A stretch of 52,713 bases of DNA from a virus, in IMG/VR virus record IMGVR_UViG_3300037882_001471, positions 1-52,713 of that record. One strand, 5' to 3'. The notes under the pieces were generated by a model. That model made no database searches, had not been told where the DNA came from, and saw nothing but the letters and a program-made list of their open reading frames with translations. Shown here piece by piece: positions 46,118 to 52,713 of the stretch (its first letter is position 1; each line of letters opens with the position of its first letter). A program made the position numbers and the translations under genes.

Positions 46118-46140
46118 TTGCTAAGTATATAAATTAGCAA
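46118..46140. promoter_or_regulatory. inverted repeat upstream of the minus-strand membrane gene
   Basis: TTGCTAA-N9-TTAGCAA (perfect 7-base arms) lies 22 bases upstream of that gene's ATG and includes a TATACT-like -10 on the minus strand. A likely operator. The rest of 46141-46239 is AT-rich, with a possible plus-strand start region for the lysis genes but no clear boxes. Confidence 0.62.
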
Positions 46141-46239
46141 TCATATCTTACACTCATTTTCATAAGTTTCCAGTAGATTTTCTACCATATCTTGTGCTAG
46201 ATTTATAGCGTATTAACCATTGGTGGTGGTGAATCCCAT

Positions 46240-46467
46240 ATGGAAAAGATAACCGATGCTGCCACAAATGGTGTAAACTCACTATGGGACATAGCGCCTG
46301 TAGTTACCGTGCTGGTGCTTGTCATTCTCATGCTCGTATATTTTCTCAGAGCAATGCTGATCGACGCGAAGGAAGAACGCAATCTATACAGGAGCACGCT
46401 CGAAGCAAACACGAAAGCTCTGACCAGCTTACAGGAGGTGATCCGCTATGCAATCTCACTTAAATAG
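46240..46467 (+). CDS. single-helix membrane protein, possible class III holin
   Basis: 75 residues: an acidic N-terminus, one membrane helix (VVTVLVLVILMLVYFLRAML, residues 21-40), then a charged coiled-coil tail (DAKEERNLYRSTLEANTKAL). Charge distribution predicts N-out, C-in, as in T7 holin. Its position at the front of the lysis genes agrees. It could also be a spanin part. Overlaps the next gene by 20 bases. Confidence 0.62.
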   Translation: MEKITDAATNGVNSLWDIAPVVTVLVLVILMLVYFLRAMLIDAKEERNLYRSTLEANTKALTSLQEVIRYAISLK

Positions 46468-46645
46468 ACGCTGGTTTCACAAGGTGGTCGATTATTTTTC
46501 ACCGAATAATTGCCGTGCGAAATTAGAGCGTGCGATATGTGAGAATAAAGAAGCGAGCGCGAGCCTTTTTTGCTTAATCAGAAATCATGAGAATGATGTA
46601 ATCGCCGCGTTGAAAAACGATCGGCGCGCAAAGGTGCATAGATGA
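46448..46645 (+). CDS. hypothetical lysis-region protein, 65 aa
   Basis: Starts MQSHLNRRWFHKVVDYFSPN, basic and helical, no membrane segment. AGGAGGTGATC (46433-46443) is an unusually complete match to the 16S rRNA 3' end, so it should be translated very strongly. No family recognised. Overlaps the endolysin start by 4 bases. Confidence 0.6.
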   Translation: MQSHLNRRWFHKVVDYFSPNNCRAKLERAICENKEASASLFCLIRNHENDVIAALKNDRRAKVHR

Positions 46646-47151
46646 GCCGTCCCTTCTGGCTGAACACTGCTATCAATTATCTCGGCACAGAAGAAATACC
46701 GGGCAGGGAAAACAACCCCATCATTCTCGACTGGTGGAAGAAGATCAAGCAGGGCGGCATCAAGGATGATGAAACTGCCTGGTGTGCTGCATTCGTCGGC
46801 GGCGTGCTCGAAGAACGCGGTATAACGTCCTCTCGCAGCGCCGGGGCGCGCTCTTACCAGAATTGGGGTGTCAAGATCGCTGGCCCCGCTGTCGGCGCTG
46901 TCGTTACGTTCTGGCGCGACGATCCGAAGGGCTGGAAGGGTCATGTTGGCTTTGTGGTCGGCAAGGATCAGTTGGGCAACCTGATGGTGCTTGGCGGGAA
47001 TCAGCAGGACGGCGTAAATATCAAACCGTTTGCCACTGCAAGGGTTTTAGCATACTGTTGGCCTAAGTCGATGGAACTACCGAAAGAATTGGGCATAAAA
47101 CTTTTGCCACTCGTGCGGTCGGACGGTCGGCTTTCAACGAACGAGGCTTAG
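46642..47151 (+). CDS. endolysin (TIGR02594/NlpC-P60-like)
   Basis: 169 residues: WLNTAINYLGTEEIPGREN, then DDETAWCAAFVGGVLEERGI with the catalytic Cys, and GWKGHVGFVVGKDQLGN with the catalytic His. LMVLGGNQQDGVNIKPF is also typical. It is a peptidoglycan amidase or endopeptidase of the CHAP/NlpC class. No signal peptide, so it depends on a holin to reach the wall. Confidence 0.88.
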   Translation: MSRPFWLNTAINYLGTEEIPGRENNPIILDWWKKIKQGGIKDDETAWCAAFVGGVLEERGITSSRSAGARSYQNWGVKIAGPAVGAVVTFWRDDPKGWKGHVGFVVGKDQLGNLMVLGGNQQDGVNIKPFATARVLAYCWPKSMELPKELGIKLLPLVRSDGRLSTNEA

Positions 47152-47153
47152 AA

Positions 47154-47507
47154 ATGATGTGCAGGGACTTGATGAGAAATGCCGCTCCGATAATGTTCGG
47201 TATGATCGTTGTCCTCGGTTTTTTTCATGTCTTGGAAGTTTTCCTTACGCACGAAATTCCACCAGCAAATAAAGATTTCATCGTATCTTTTTGCAAGACT
47301 CTTGAAAATATACTGATCATGGTGGTCAGTTTTTGGTTCGGCACGAATGCCGGCAGCAAAGCGAAAGATGAAACAATTAGTGATATTGCCAAAGCAGCGC
47401 CAACCGGCACGGGCAGCGGCACTACTACAATTCAGAACGCCGAAAGCGTGACGAATGCCACCAAGGAAGGTGATATTAACGTAACCCAAAAGGAGCCTAA
47501 CCCATGA
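47154..47507 (+). CDS. two-helix holin-like protein
   Basis: 117 residues: helices at about residues 10-30 (IMFGMIVVLGFFHVLEVFL) and 48-65 (ENILIMVVSFWFGTNAGSKA). The WFGTNAGSKAKDE segment after the second helix is frequent in holin-type proteins next to endolysins. A long polar tail follows. Probably permeabilises the inner membrane. It overlaps the lipoprotein start by 4 bases. Confidence 0.75.
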   Translation: MMCRDLMRNAAPIMFGMIVVLGFFHVLEVFLTHEIPPANKDFIVSFCKTLENILIMVVSFWFGTNAGSKAKDETISDIAKAAPTGTGSGTTTIQNAESVTNATKEGDINVTQKEPNP

Positions 47508-47923
47508 AGAATATTTTCTTAGTTGCCTGCGCCGCTACTGCCCTGATGCTTTCCGCCTGCGGCACGGCTGAAAACAAAGCAACCATCGTTACCGCCGATG
47601 GTAAGGTGGTCGAAAGCATCAACACCAAAGCGCAGCAGACCATCTTTCAAGCGCAGGGCTATTACAATGCTGCCGTGGTAGCAGAAACCGCCTACGGCAA
47701 GCTGCCGCGTTGCCCGCAGGCTAAACCTATCTGCTCTGATGTTGCTGTAATGAAGAAGGTTCGCCTGATCGATGAGGCGGCATGGATTGCCATCAAAGAA
47801 GCGCAGAAAGCCGCCCGCACGCCTGGATTCGGTGATGAAAAACTGACAACCTACCTCACCAGCGCGCAGTCTTTGGTGAAAGCCTTCAGGGACATCACCG
47901 CCACGCTGCCGGCAAAGAAGTAA
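47504..47923 (+). CDS. lysis-region lipoprotein, possible o-spanin
   Basis: 139 residues. MKNIFLVACAATALMLSACG is a lipoprotein signal peptide with lipobox LSAC. The mature protein is helical with a CPQAKPICSD pair. The position after endolysin and holin suggests the outer-membrane spanin, but it is longer than most and no paired inner spanin is certain. AAGGAG is the ribosome site. Confidence 0.7.
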   Translation: MKNIFLVACAATALMLSACGTAENKATIVTADGKVVESINTKAQQTIFQAQGYYNAAVVAETAYGKLPRCPQAKPICSDVAVMKKVRLIDEAAWIAIKEAQKAARTPGFGDEKLTTYLTSAQSLVKAFRDITATLPAKK

Positions 47924-47956
47924 TCAGTTTTAAACCATCATCAGGAGTAAAAAATC

Positions 47957-48172
47957 ATGAGTGCCATTTTATTCGCGTTGAATGCCTTCAACATGGTCAA
48001 AGCCGCTGTCGGTGCTGGCATGGCTGTAAAGGAAGTTTACGACATGATCGACAGAACCAATACGCAACTTCAGACCTTCGAGGACGAGCAGCGTGCGCCT
48101 ACCGATGCTGAATGGGAAGCGCTCAACGCTGAATCTGAACGGGTTCGCGCTCTGCGCCCCAGCGTCGATTAA
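47957..48172 (+). CDS. hypothetical protein at the end of the late operon, 71 aa
   Basis: Starts MSAILFALNAFNMVKAAVGA with an amphipathic/hydrophobic front, then a polar acidic half (FEDEQRAPTDAEWEALNAES). AGGAG precedes the ATG. Short proteins with this EDEQRAPT-like segment follow lysis genes in several phages; function unknown. It converges with the minus operon, overlapping by 4 bases. Confidence 0.68.
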   Translation: MSAILFALNAFNMVKAAVGAGMAVKEVYDMIDRTNTQLQTFEDEQRAPTDAEWEALNAESERVRALRPSVD

Positions 48173-48459
48173 TTCCTGACCTTACCACCAAAGCCCGTTT
48201 TGCGGATTCCAGGCCGTCTTCCCGGCTTGCTCTGCGGAACGGGCTTTTCAGGTGCTTCTTCCACCACCGGAGCGATGCTGGTAAGCTGGCTCTCGTTGAT
48301 CCAGTCTTCGTTGATATTCTTGCCGGGGATCGCGGTATCGCTGCGAACATAATAGCGCGGCTCTCTACCATTGAAGAATTCGGTGCGGCCTAAAATAATT
48401 ACAGGATGGCCGTTTTTAGCGATCCACACCTGCTGATTGCCTTCGTACTGAAATCGCAT
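48169..48459 (-). CDS. hypothetical protein, 96 aa
   Basis: Starts MRFQYEGNQQVWIAKNGHPV: beta-rich first half, then a proline- and basic-rich tail (KPVPQSKPGRRPGIRKTGFG). The ribosome site CTAGGAGATTAACC, 14 nt, is complementary to the coat 3' end. The start at 48459 is set by that site; a longer frame would run into the polymerase gene. Last gene of the polymerase operon. Confidence 0.66.
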   Translation of the reverse strand: MRFQYEGNQQVWIAKNGHPVIILGRTEFFNGREPRYYVRSDTAIPGKNINEDWINESQLTSIAPVVEEAPEKPVPQSKPGRRPGIRKTGFGGKVRN

Positions 48460-48469
48460 GGTTAATCTC

Positions 48470-50482
48470 CTAGATGACGAGTTTTGCAGCTTCCTGAATA
48501 TACCAAGCATAGTTGATATTGTCAAAACGGAAGTCTTTGACATGATTACAGATCGTGACCAGATACCCGGCTTGGATCGCGCTCTCCCGTGATTCGTACT
48601 TGCTCTTGTTTTTCGTGCATACCCGCTCATCCCACGCGCCGCCGGTTTCCTTCATGACGCGATCGTATTCCATGTCGCTGACACCGTTCGCCTTCTTAAA
48701 TGCCCCGATTTGCCCCAGCGCGGGCGCGTGGCGCGTCATTGGATGCCCGTTGGTGCTGACATAGTACCGAGTGCCGCGCCGCTGCTGTGGTACGCCATTG
48801 TGAAGTAGGGTATCGCCTGCGCGCACTTTGATCCCCAGCATGAAGTCGTAGGGGTTCGTACACATGCGGATAAACTGCTCGATGTCGCAGCCGTGGATCA
48901 TATGCGCCACTGCCGCGCGCACGCTGATCGGGTTCGACAAGTCTTTATGCCATGCCGGAGGTTGAGAATTACTGATCGAACCAGCATAATCGAGCGGATC
49001 AGGTGTCCAGTATGCGCCTTTGAGCTTCAGCCCGTCCTTACCCTCTGCGATGTACGAATTCACGTCCCGCAGCCACATGCGGCTGTAATTCACATCTTCC
49101 AGCGTGAGCTTGGTCAGCGCTTCCCATTCTTTGCACAGCGCCGCTGCGAGCGGTTCGTAAACGTGGTTGATATAATAGGTGATGCCGTCCGTATTTATCT
49201 GCAAAATTTGCAGTGTCGGCACGGTCATCAGGCGTTCTGCCAACATGCAAAGTAATAGCTGCCCGTTGACGGTGATCGTCATGGTGAATTGCGGATCATA
49301 GAATGGGCTGTAGGCGCTATTGCTCTTGCCGTACACACCGTTCGCGGCCAGCTTGAGCGCATTGGCCTCTGCACATTTCTTCCCCTTTTCCTGCTGCCAT
49401 TTTTTGCGTTCTTTAGGCAGTTCGGAATAAACCTGCACGAATGCGCTGCCGAGGTGCGCCGGGGCTAGGTTGTTTTTGATAGCGATCGACGGGTAAAGGC
49501 TTGCCACGTCGATGTCGCGGATCAGCCATTCGCCGGTTGCTTCCACGCGGCGGCGCTCTAAGCTCCCGTGAATGCCGCCAACACCGAAATAGAAATCGAT
49601 GCCGCCCACATGCGCTTTTAAATCCTGAAATACGCCTTTGGTTTTGATGTAATTATCGTCAGCGAATTCATCGATCTTCAGGACTTGCGCTTTGAGATAA
49701 TTCAGGACGTGCTGAAATTCAGGGCGCTGGAACTGGACGTATGGAAAAATAATGTCATTCAGCGCAATCTGCGTGCGCGGTGTCTGACGCATTGTTTTGC
49801 GCCCGCTGCTGTAGTCGTAGCATATTTCATCACCGATGCGCTTGATAACGGTCATTTCACCGATCTTGGTGTCATTCCAGTTCATCACTTCCACGCCGAA
49901 CTGCGGGATCAGCGAAGCGCGGAAATTGATCGCGTCCATGCTGTGCAGCGCAAAGCGTTTCGTTTCTTTCACGTCATGCAAATTGTAAGGAACGATCAGC
50001 GTATCGATTTGCTCTTTGGTGAGCATCGTGCCGTGCTCGATAGGCATATCTTCAACTGAATCGGTTCGCATGTTCATCTGAAGATATTTCAGGCTGGTGG
50101 ATTTTGCCTTGTTATCGAAGTGGAAAATCTTGAACAGATCGATCTGCGGTATGAAGCGTTTATCAGCCCAAATGATCTGACCGAAGCGCCCGTGACTGTT
50201 GAAAATCTCCTGCGATTTTGCATATAGCTGTTCGACCGTGGCGTGCGGATATTCCAATAGGAAATGCAGCACGATATAATCGAAGCCGAGATTGTTGAAA
50301 CCGATCATCGGAATCTGATAGCGCGACAGGTGTTGCAGGAATTCAAATAACTGCGCGCGATCGTCGCGGAAGTGCGAGATTTCCCACACTGCACGCCAAT
50401 CGCCGTTTAGCGCTTCCGCTGCTAAGGTAAAGCAGTTTGGGAATGTTTCTTCGTCATAGCAAACTGCATCGGTAAGGTTCAT
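48470..50482 (-). CDS. family B DNA polymerase
   Basis: 670 residues. Exonuclease domain: Exo I CYDEETFP (residue 8), Exo II GFNNLGFDYIVL, Exo III YNLHDVKET. Polymerase: motif A RDIDVASLYPSIAI, motif B LKLAANGVYGKSN, motif C QINTDGITYYI, and KLKGAYW. In motif C the first Asp of the usual DTD is Asn; the catalytic second Asp is kept. It replicates the phage genome with proofreading. The start at 50482 overlaps the upstream stop as ATGA, with no Shine-Dalgarno, so translation is coupled; 50533 is the alternative. Confidence 0.93.
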   Translation of the reverse strand: MNLTDAVCYDEETFPNCFTLAAEALNGDWRAVWEISHFRDDRAQLFEFLQHLSRYQIPMIGFNNLGFDYIVLHFLLEYPHATVEQLYAKSQEIFNSHGRFGQIIWADKRFIPQIDLFKIFHFDNKAKSTSLKYLQMNMRTDSVEDMPIEHGTMLTKEQIDTLIVPYNLHDVKETKRFALHSMDAINFRASLIPQFGVEVMNWNDTKIGEMTVIKRIGDEICYDYSSGRKTMRQTPRTQIALNDIIFPYVQFQRPEFQHVLNYLKAQVLKIDEFADDNYIKTKGVFQDLKAHVGGIDFYFGVGGIHGSLERRRVEATGEWLIRDIDVASLYPSIAIKNNLAPAHLGSAFVQVYSELPKERKKWQQEKGKKCAEANALKLAANGVYGKSNSAYSPFYDPQFTMTITVNGQLLLCMLAERLMTVPTLQILQINTDGITYYINHVYEPLAAALCKEWEALTKLTLEDVNYSRMWLRDVNSYIAEGKDGLKLKGAYWTPDPLDYAGSISNSQPPAWHKDLSNPISVRAAVAHMIHGCDIEQFIRMCTNPYDFMLGIKVRAGDTLLHNGVPQQRRGTRYYVSTNGHPMTRHAPALGQIGAFKKANGVSDMEYDRVMKETGGAWDERVCTKNKSKYESRESAIQAGYLVTICNHVKDFRFDNINYAWYIQEAAKLVI

Positions 50483-50715
50483 GGCGCGTCTATATCGAGC
50501 ATCACAGGTGGGTGAGAACTGCCACTGATGCACAGCCTTACATTAGCTCCAAATGCTAATCTGACGCGTTCACGCCAGGTAGGTTTCCAGTATGAAAAGA
50601 AAATGCCGTCACCTTTAACAACAGGCAGAGATTCGCATGGGCCAAAGCGTTTTTCATCCCAATCGCGCGGTTTACCGAGTTCTAAATTTGTCCACGGATG
50701 CTTGAATGGTTTCAT
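50479..50715 (-). CDS. hypothetical protein, 78 aa
   Basis: Starts MKPFKHPWTNLELGKPRDWD, then YWKPTWRERVRLAFGANVRL and GSSHPPVMLDI. The KPTWRERVRLAFG...V.L.V.G..HPP pattern occurs in small proteins of many phages; function unknown. ATGA overlap at both ends. Confidence 0.72.
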   Translation of the reverse strand: MKPFKHPWTNLELGKPRDWDEKRFGPCESLPVVKGDGIFFSYWKPTWRERVRLAFGANVRLCISGSSHPPVMLDIDAP

Positions 50716-50927
50716 ATTCCCATCTTCTTTCTCATCAGAGTTTTGAGCCGGTTTTTCTTCATGCCAAATCCACCAGCGGTATCGAAGAACTTACCGGTGA
50801 GGAATGCCATAGCAAGAATGATTACATCAGCAGGTAATTTTGATGAGTATTCACCTGCAATTTCTATAATTTTTGCTTGGAATTCCTGACTTGATTGTTC
50901 GATTTCTTCATTGCTAGGCTGTTGCAT
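50712..50927 (-). CDS. hypothetical helical protein, 71 aa
   Basis: Starts MQQPSNEEIEQSSQEFQAKI, with LPADVIILAMAFLTGKFFDT and a basic end (KKNRLKTLMRKK). The start at 50927 has AAGGCGG upstream and lies 14 bases before the MazG-like stop; a longer frame is antisense-like low-complexity. No family recognised. Confidence 0.65.
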   Translation of the reverse strand: MQQPSNEEIEQSSQEFQAKIIEIAGEYSSKLPADVIILAMAFLTGKFFDTAGGFGMKKNRLKTLMRKKMGI

Positions 50928-51294
50928 CGTCAACCGCCTTCTGCACTTTATCCGCTCGCACCTGTGCCTGCTGATCACTGAATTTACCTTCAGCGTAGCG
51001 CTTATTGAGCTTATCGAGATTGGCCTGAATAGTTTCCTCGCGCGTAATGTTGAGCGCTTGGCGTAACTGCTCCATGTAGAACTCAATGTCGCCCATTTCT
51101 TCGACAACATTCTTGATGTCGAGTTCGCGGTTATAGATGACGTGCTTTTTGATCGCATCGATCAGTTCGCCAGCCTCACCGACGATGCCGGTTCCTGCGT
51201 GCCAGATGTCGATACGAGCGGCGGTCAGATCAGCGTGAATGTGACCGGGTTCCTTTTTCAACGCGGAAACCAATTCGGAATGATTAGTGAACAT
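50914..51294 (-). CDS. MazG-like nucleotide pyrophosphohydrolase
   Basis: 126 residues. HAGTGIVGEAGELIDAIKKH and VVEEMGDIEFYMEQLRQALN carry the EExxE/ExxD-type metal-binding residues of MazG-like all-alpha hydrolases. They remove pyrophosphate from NTPs or dNTPs, and phage versions may lower host (p)ppGpp or cleanse nucleotide pools. The ATG overlaps the frameshifted upstream gene by 11 bases. Confidence 0.86.
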   Translation of the reverse strand: MFTNHSELVSALKKEPGHIHADLTAARIDIWHAGTGIVGEAGELIDAIKKHVIYNRELDIKNVVEEMGDIEFYMEQLRQALNITREETIQANLDKLNKRYAEGKFSDQQAQVRADKVQKAVDDATA

Positions 51295-51518
51295 TTTGCA
51301 GCATCCTTTTGACAGTTATGTTGTTGAACACCCGGCGCAGCGCATACTGGCGAGCGATACTGATCAGCGTGAAGATGATGAGTATTTGAAGATTCTGCGA
51401 CAGCTTTATATCGATGCCGTAGAGTGGGGAAAACAAGTAGTTGCGCAACCAGCGAAATCAGGAAGCCAACAGCCGTGCTGATGCAGGATTCAGCAAATGA
51501 TCCACGTTTACTTTGCAC
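51284..51518 (-). pseudogene. DUF7220-like membrane protein split by a +1 frameshift
   Basis: From GTG 51518 the frame reads KRGSFAESCISTAVGFLISL then VAQLLVFP; after one extra base in the CCCC run (genomic 51426-51429) the next frame continues LYGIDIKLSQNLQILIIFTL, ISIARQYALRRVFNN, and stops at 51284. Joined, these make one ~77-residue two-helix protein of the phage family with FPLYGI...SIARSYALRRLFN. The stop overlaps the MazG-like ATG by 11 bases, as expected for a working gene. Sequencing error, real mutation or programmed slippage are all open. Confidence 0.78.
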
Positions 51519-52017
51519 GGGATAATCCTAATCTGTTGGTCAGCAGAGATGATAAATAATGGCGCAAATCATCGATGCTGCCATTGTTATCGAGAATGAA
51601 ATCAGCCATCCACGGTTCAACAGAACAAGATGATTTATCTTCATTAGGCTGGTGCATTGAGCGATCAATCCATATCGAATGATCGAAAACATTCGCATTT
51701 TTCGCTACGAAATATTCACGGTGATTTCTAATGCCTGCGTAAATATTATAATTGGCGAATATTGCACGGCTCAACCTGGACAGGTCTGTTGCGTTGAATT
51801 CTTTTATCAGATCGTGCCATTCCGCACGGTGGTTGTGTCTGTCATCAAAGCATTCCTGTATGCTTTTATATCCATATTTTTCTTTAAGTGCAGGCATGAC
51901 AACTTTAGCCGCGCAGAAGAAGCTGCTTGAACAGAATGTCAGCGCATAATCATCTCTGAGTATTTCGCATACGGTGTCTTTGCCGTGCCGTGCGTAACCC
52001 ATTATCATGAGCTTCAT
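51508..52017 (-). CDS. deoxynucleoside monophosphate kinase
   Basis: 169 residues: MIMGYARHGKDTVCEIL is the P-loop (GxxxxGKD), followed by DDRHNHRAEWHDLIKEFNA and VFDHSIWIDR with the lid arginines. It fits phage dNMP kinases that phosphorylate dNMPs to supply dNTPs. Starts with a TAATG overlap. It works with dcd and the MazG-like enzyme in nucleotide supply. Confidence 0.86.
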   Translation of the reverse strand: MKLMIMGYARHGKDTVCEILRDDYALTFCSSSFFCAAKVVMPALKEKYGYKSIQECFDDRHNHRAEWHDLIKEFNATDLSRLSRAIFANYNIYAGIRNHREYFVAKNANVFDHSIWIDRSMHQPNEDKSSCSVEPWMADFILDNNGSIDDLRHYLSSLLTNRLGLSRAK

Positions 52018-52421
52018 TACGGTTTTTCCTTGGGGTTGAGTTTCCGACGTTGTTCTTCAGTTATCTCGAAACCGTAAGTTTTTGCGAGTTCTTCTAGGCT
52101 TTCACGATCCCACGTTTTTTGCTTTTCAGCGCGCTTGTGATTTTCGAAATCGAGATGCGCCTTTTTTTCTTCCTTGGTGATTCTGCCGAGCGCAACCAGC
52201 CCGTCAAAAACTCTTTCCTCACTGAAGCCGAGATAATATCCACGGCTGTTCCATATGGCGCGCGCTGCGATGAATTGACCATTTGCGAGTTCGACCATGA
52301 TGATATTGTCACTGTAGCCCGTTCCCATCTTGACAACACGCAGCGCCTTCATCGGCTTGCTGCCTTTCGGCGCGACAAACTCAATACCGCGAATCTTTTC
52401 TATAATGCTGCCGATGATCAT
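52017..52421 (-). CDS. hypothetical protein, 134 aa
   Basis: Starts MIIGSIIEKIRGIEFVAPKG; an N-terminal beta-rich half (YSDNIIMVELANGQFIAARA) then a long charged helix (EEKKAHLDFENHKRAEKQKT). GGGGAG lies before the ATG. It follows the structured intergenic region and may be first in its operon. No family recognised. Confidence 0.66.
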   Translation of the reverse strand: MIIGSIIEKIRGIEFVAPKGSKPMKALRVVKMGTGYSDNIIMVELANGQFIAARAIWNSRGYYLGFSEERVFDGLVALGRITKEEKKAHLDFENHKRAEKQKTWDRESLEELAKTYGFEITEEQRRKLNPKEKP

Positions 52422-52622
52422 ATCTGCTCCCCTGAATAAAATGCAGCAGAAGGAGTGGGGTTATGCGCCCGTGACCGTCATAACAGCGCCCCCTTCTGCT
52501 AAGTTTGCGCTGCGGTATTGCCGCGTTTTTGGACGCAGCAATTTCAGTAAGGAATGCAGTCCCATCCCCAAGGATCGATGCGGCAGCGCTCAGTCTTTTT
52601 ACACGCGCCGCATCGCTGGCAA
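52422..52622. promoter_or_regulatory. 200-bp structured intergenic region
   Basis: No gene supported. Three hairpins stand side by side: AGCAGAAGG (52445-52453)/CCTTCTGCT (52492-52500) with inner GGGG/CCCC and TTATG/CATAA pairs; TTGCCGCGT/ACGCAGCAA (52518-52541, 9 pairs with one G-T); and GATGCGGC/GCCGCATC (52577-52614). None has a clear U-run. Possible leader, non-coding RNA or processing region. Confidence 0.6.
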
Positions 52623-52686
52623 TTATCGCCCCCCAGGATTACCCGGATATGTTCCAGGTGCGGGCGGATAGCCGCCCGGAGCAGCC
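52623..52686 (-). CDS. C-terminal end of a proline/glycine-rich protein (partial)
   Basis: On the minus strand the last codons before adapter sequence read AAPGGYPPAPGTYPGNPGGR and stop at 52625-52623. Such Pro/Gly/Tyr tails end several phage replication and virion proteins. Only 20 codons are present, so no function is given. A plus-strand frame over the same bases is less protein-like. Confidence 0.45.
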
Positions 52687-52713
52687 AGATCGGAAGAGCG
52701 TCGTGTAGGGAAA
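52687..52713. other. Illumina adapter sequence (artefact)
   Basis: The last 27 bases begin AGATCGGAAGAGC and continue with the TruSeq-type universal adapter read-through. They are not phage DNA. The true contig end is 52686. Confidence 0.97.

Noticed and set aside
51287-51481. 64-codon plus-strand frame in the polymerase operon
   Set aside because: The opposite strand encodes a recognisable (frameshifted) DUF7220-like protein through the same bases.
52505-52708. Plus-strand frame at the right end
   Set aside because: It runs into adapter sequence and starts at a TTG without a ribosome site; the minus-strand Pro/Gly-rich tail is more protein-like.

Overview
The window is almost a whole genome of a tailed double-stranded DNA phage of siphovirus type. 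It carries a P22-like coat protein, a DUF4055-type portal, and a lambda-like tail module with a frameshifted tail chaperone, a 790-residue tape measure and a J-like tip protein. It also encodes its own replication set: SF2 helicase, primase-helicase, family B DNA polymerase, VRR-NUC nuclease, dCTP deaminase, MazG-like hydrolase and dNMP kinase. No integrase, transposase, tRNA, rRNA or CRISPR array was seen, so a lytic phage is the simplest reading. Two lipoproteins with lipoboxes, sigma70-type promoters and Shine-Dalgarno sites suggest a Gram-negative host; the genus cannot be told. The sequence is incomplete at both ends: a helicase lacks its N-terminus at base 1, and the last 27 bases match Illumina adapter sequence.

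Layout: (1) 1-2306, plus strand: helicase, dcd, VRR-NUC and a TetR-like HTH protein. (2) 2303-4366, minus strand: an exonuclease and six small genes behind one operator-bearing promoter. (3) 4494-7583, plus: HTH protein, cytosine methyltransferase-like protein and primase-helicase. (4) 7652-12715, plus: virion adhesin-like proteins, including a glycine-rich protein with about twenty 20-residue repeats. (5) 12705-22204, minus: 27 mostly unrecognised small genes with stacked ATGA or 8-base stop/start overlaps, several of their own promoters, and a repeated element of about 22 bp. (6) 22205-23149: a non-coding control region. (7) 23150-48172, plus: small genes including an acyl carrier protein, then terminase, portal, scaffold, coat, neck, tail, fibre and lysis genes. 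(8) 48169-52686, minus: DNA polymerase and nucleotide metabolism.

Regulation is the most distinctive part. A 17-19 bp operator (TTTTAC-N5-GTAAAA) sits over the -10 box of promoters on both strands. The coat and tail-tube genes each have a sigma70 promoter followed by a structured leader that presents the same TGGATG hexaloop inside stems of different sequence. An 18-nt sequence immediately after the coat stop codon is perfectly complementary to the Shine-Dalgarno region of the scaffold gene, and 14 nt of it also match the Shine-Dalgarno region of a gene next to the DNA polymerase. Together these suggest RNA-level control of scaffold, coat and tail-tube output.

The gene starts given here often differ from the longest open frame, because overlaps with the upstream stop codon and ribosome binding sites favour internal starts. 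All functional calls come from reading motifs by eye; no database search was run.
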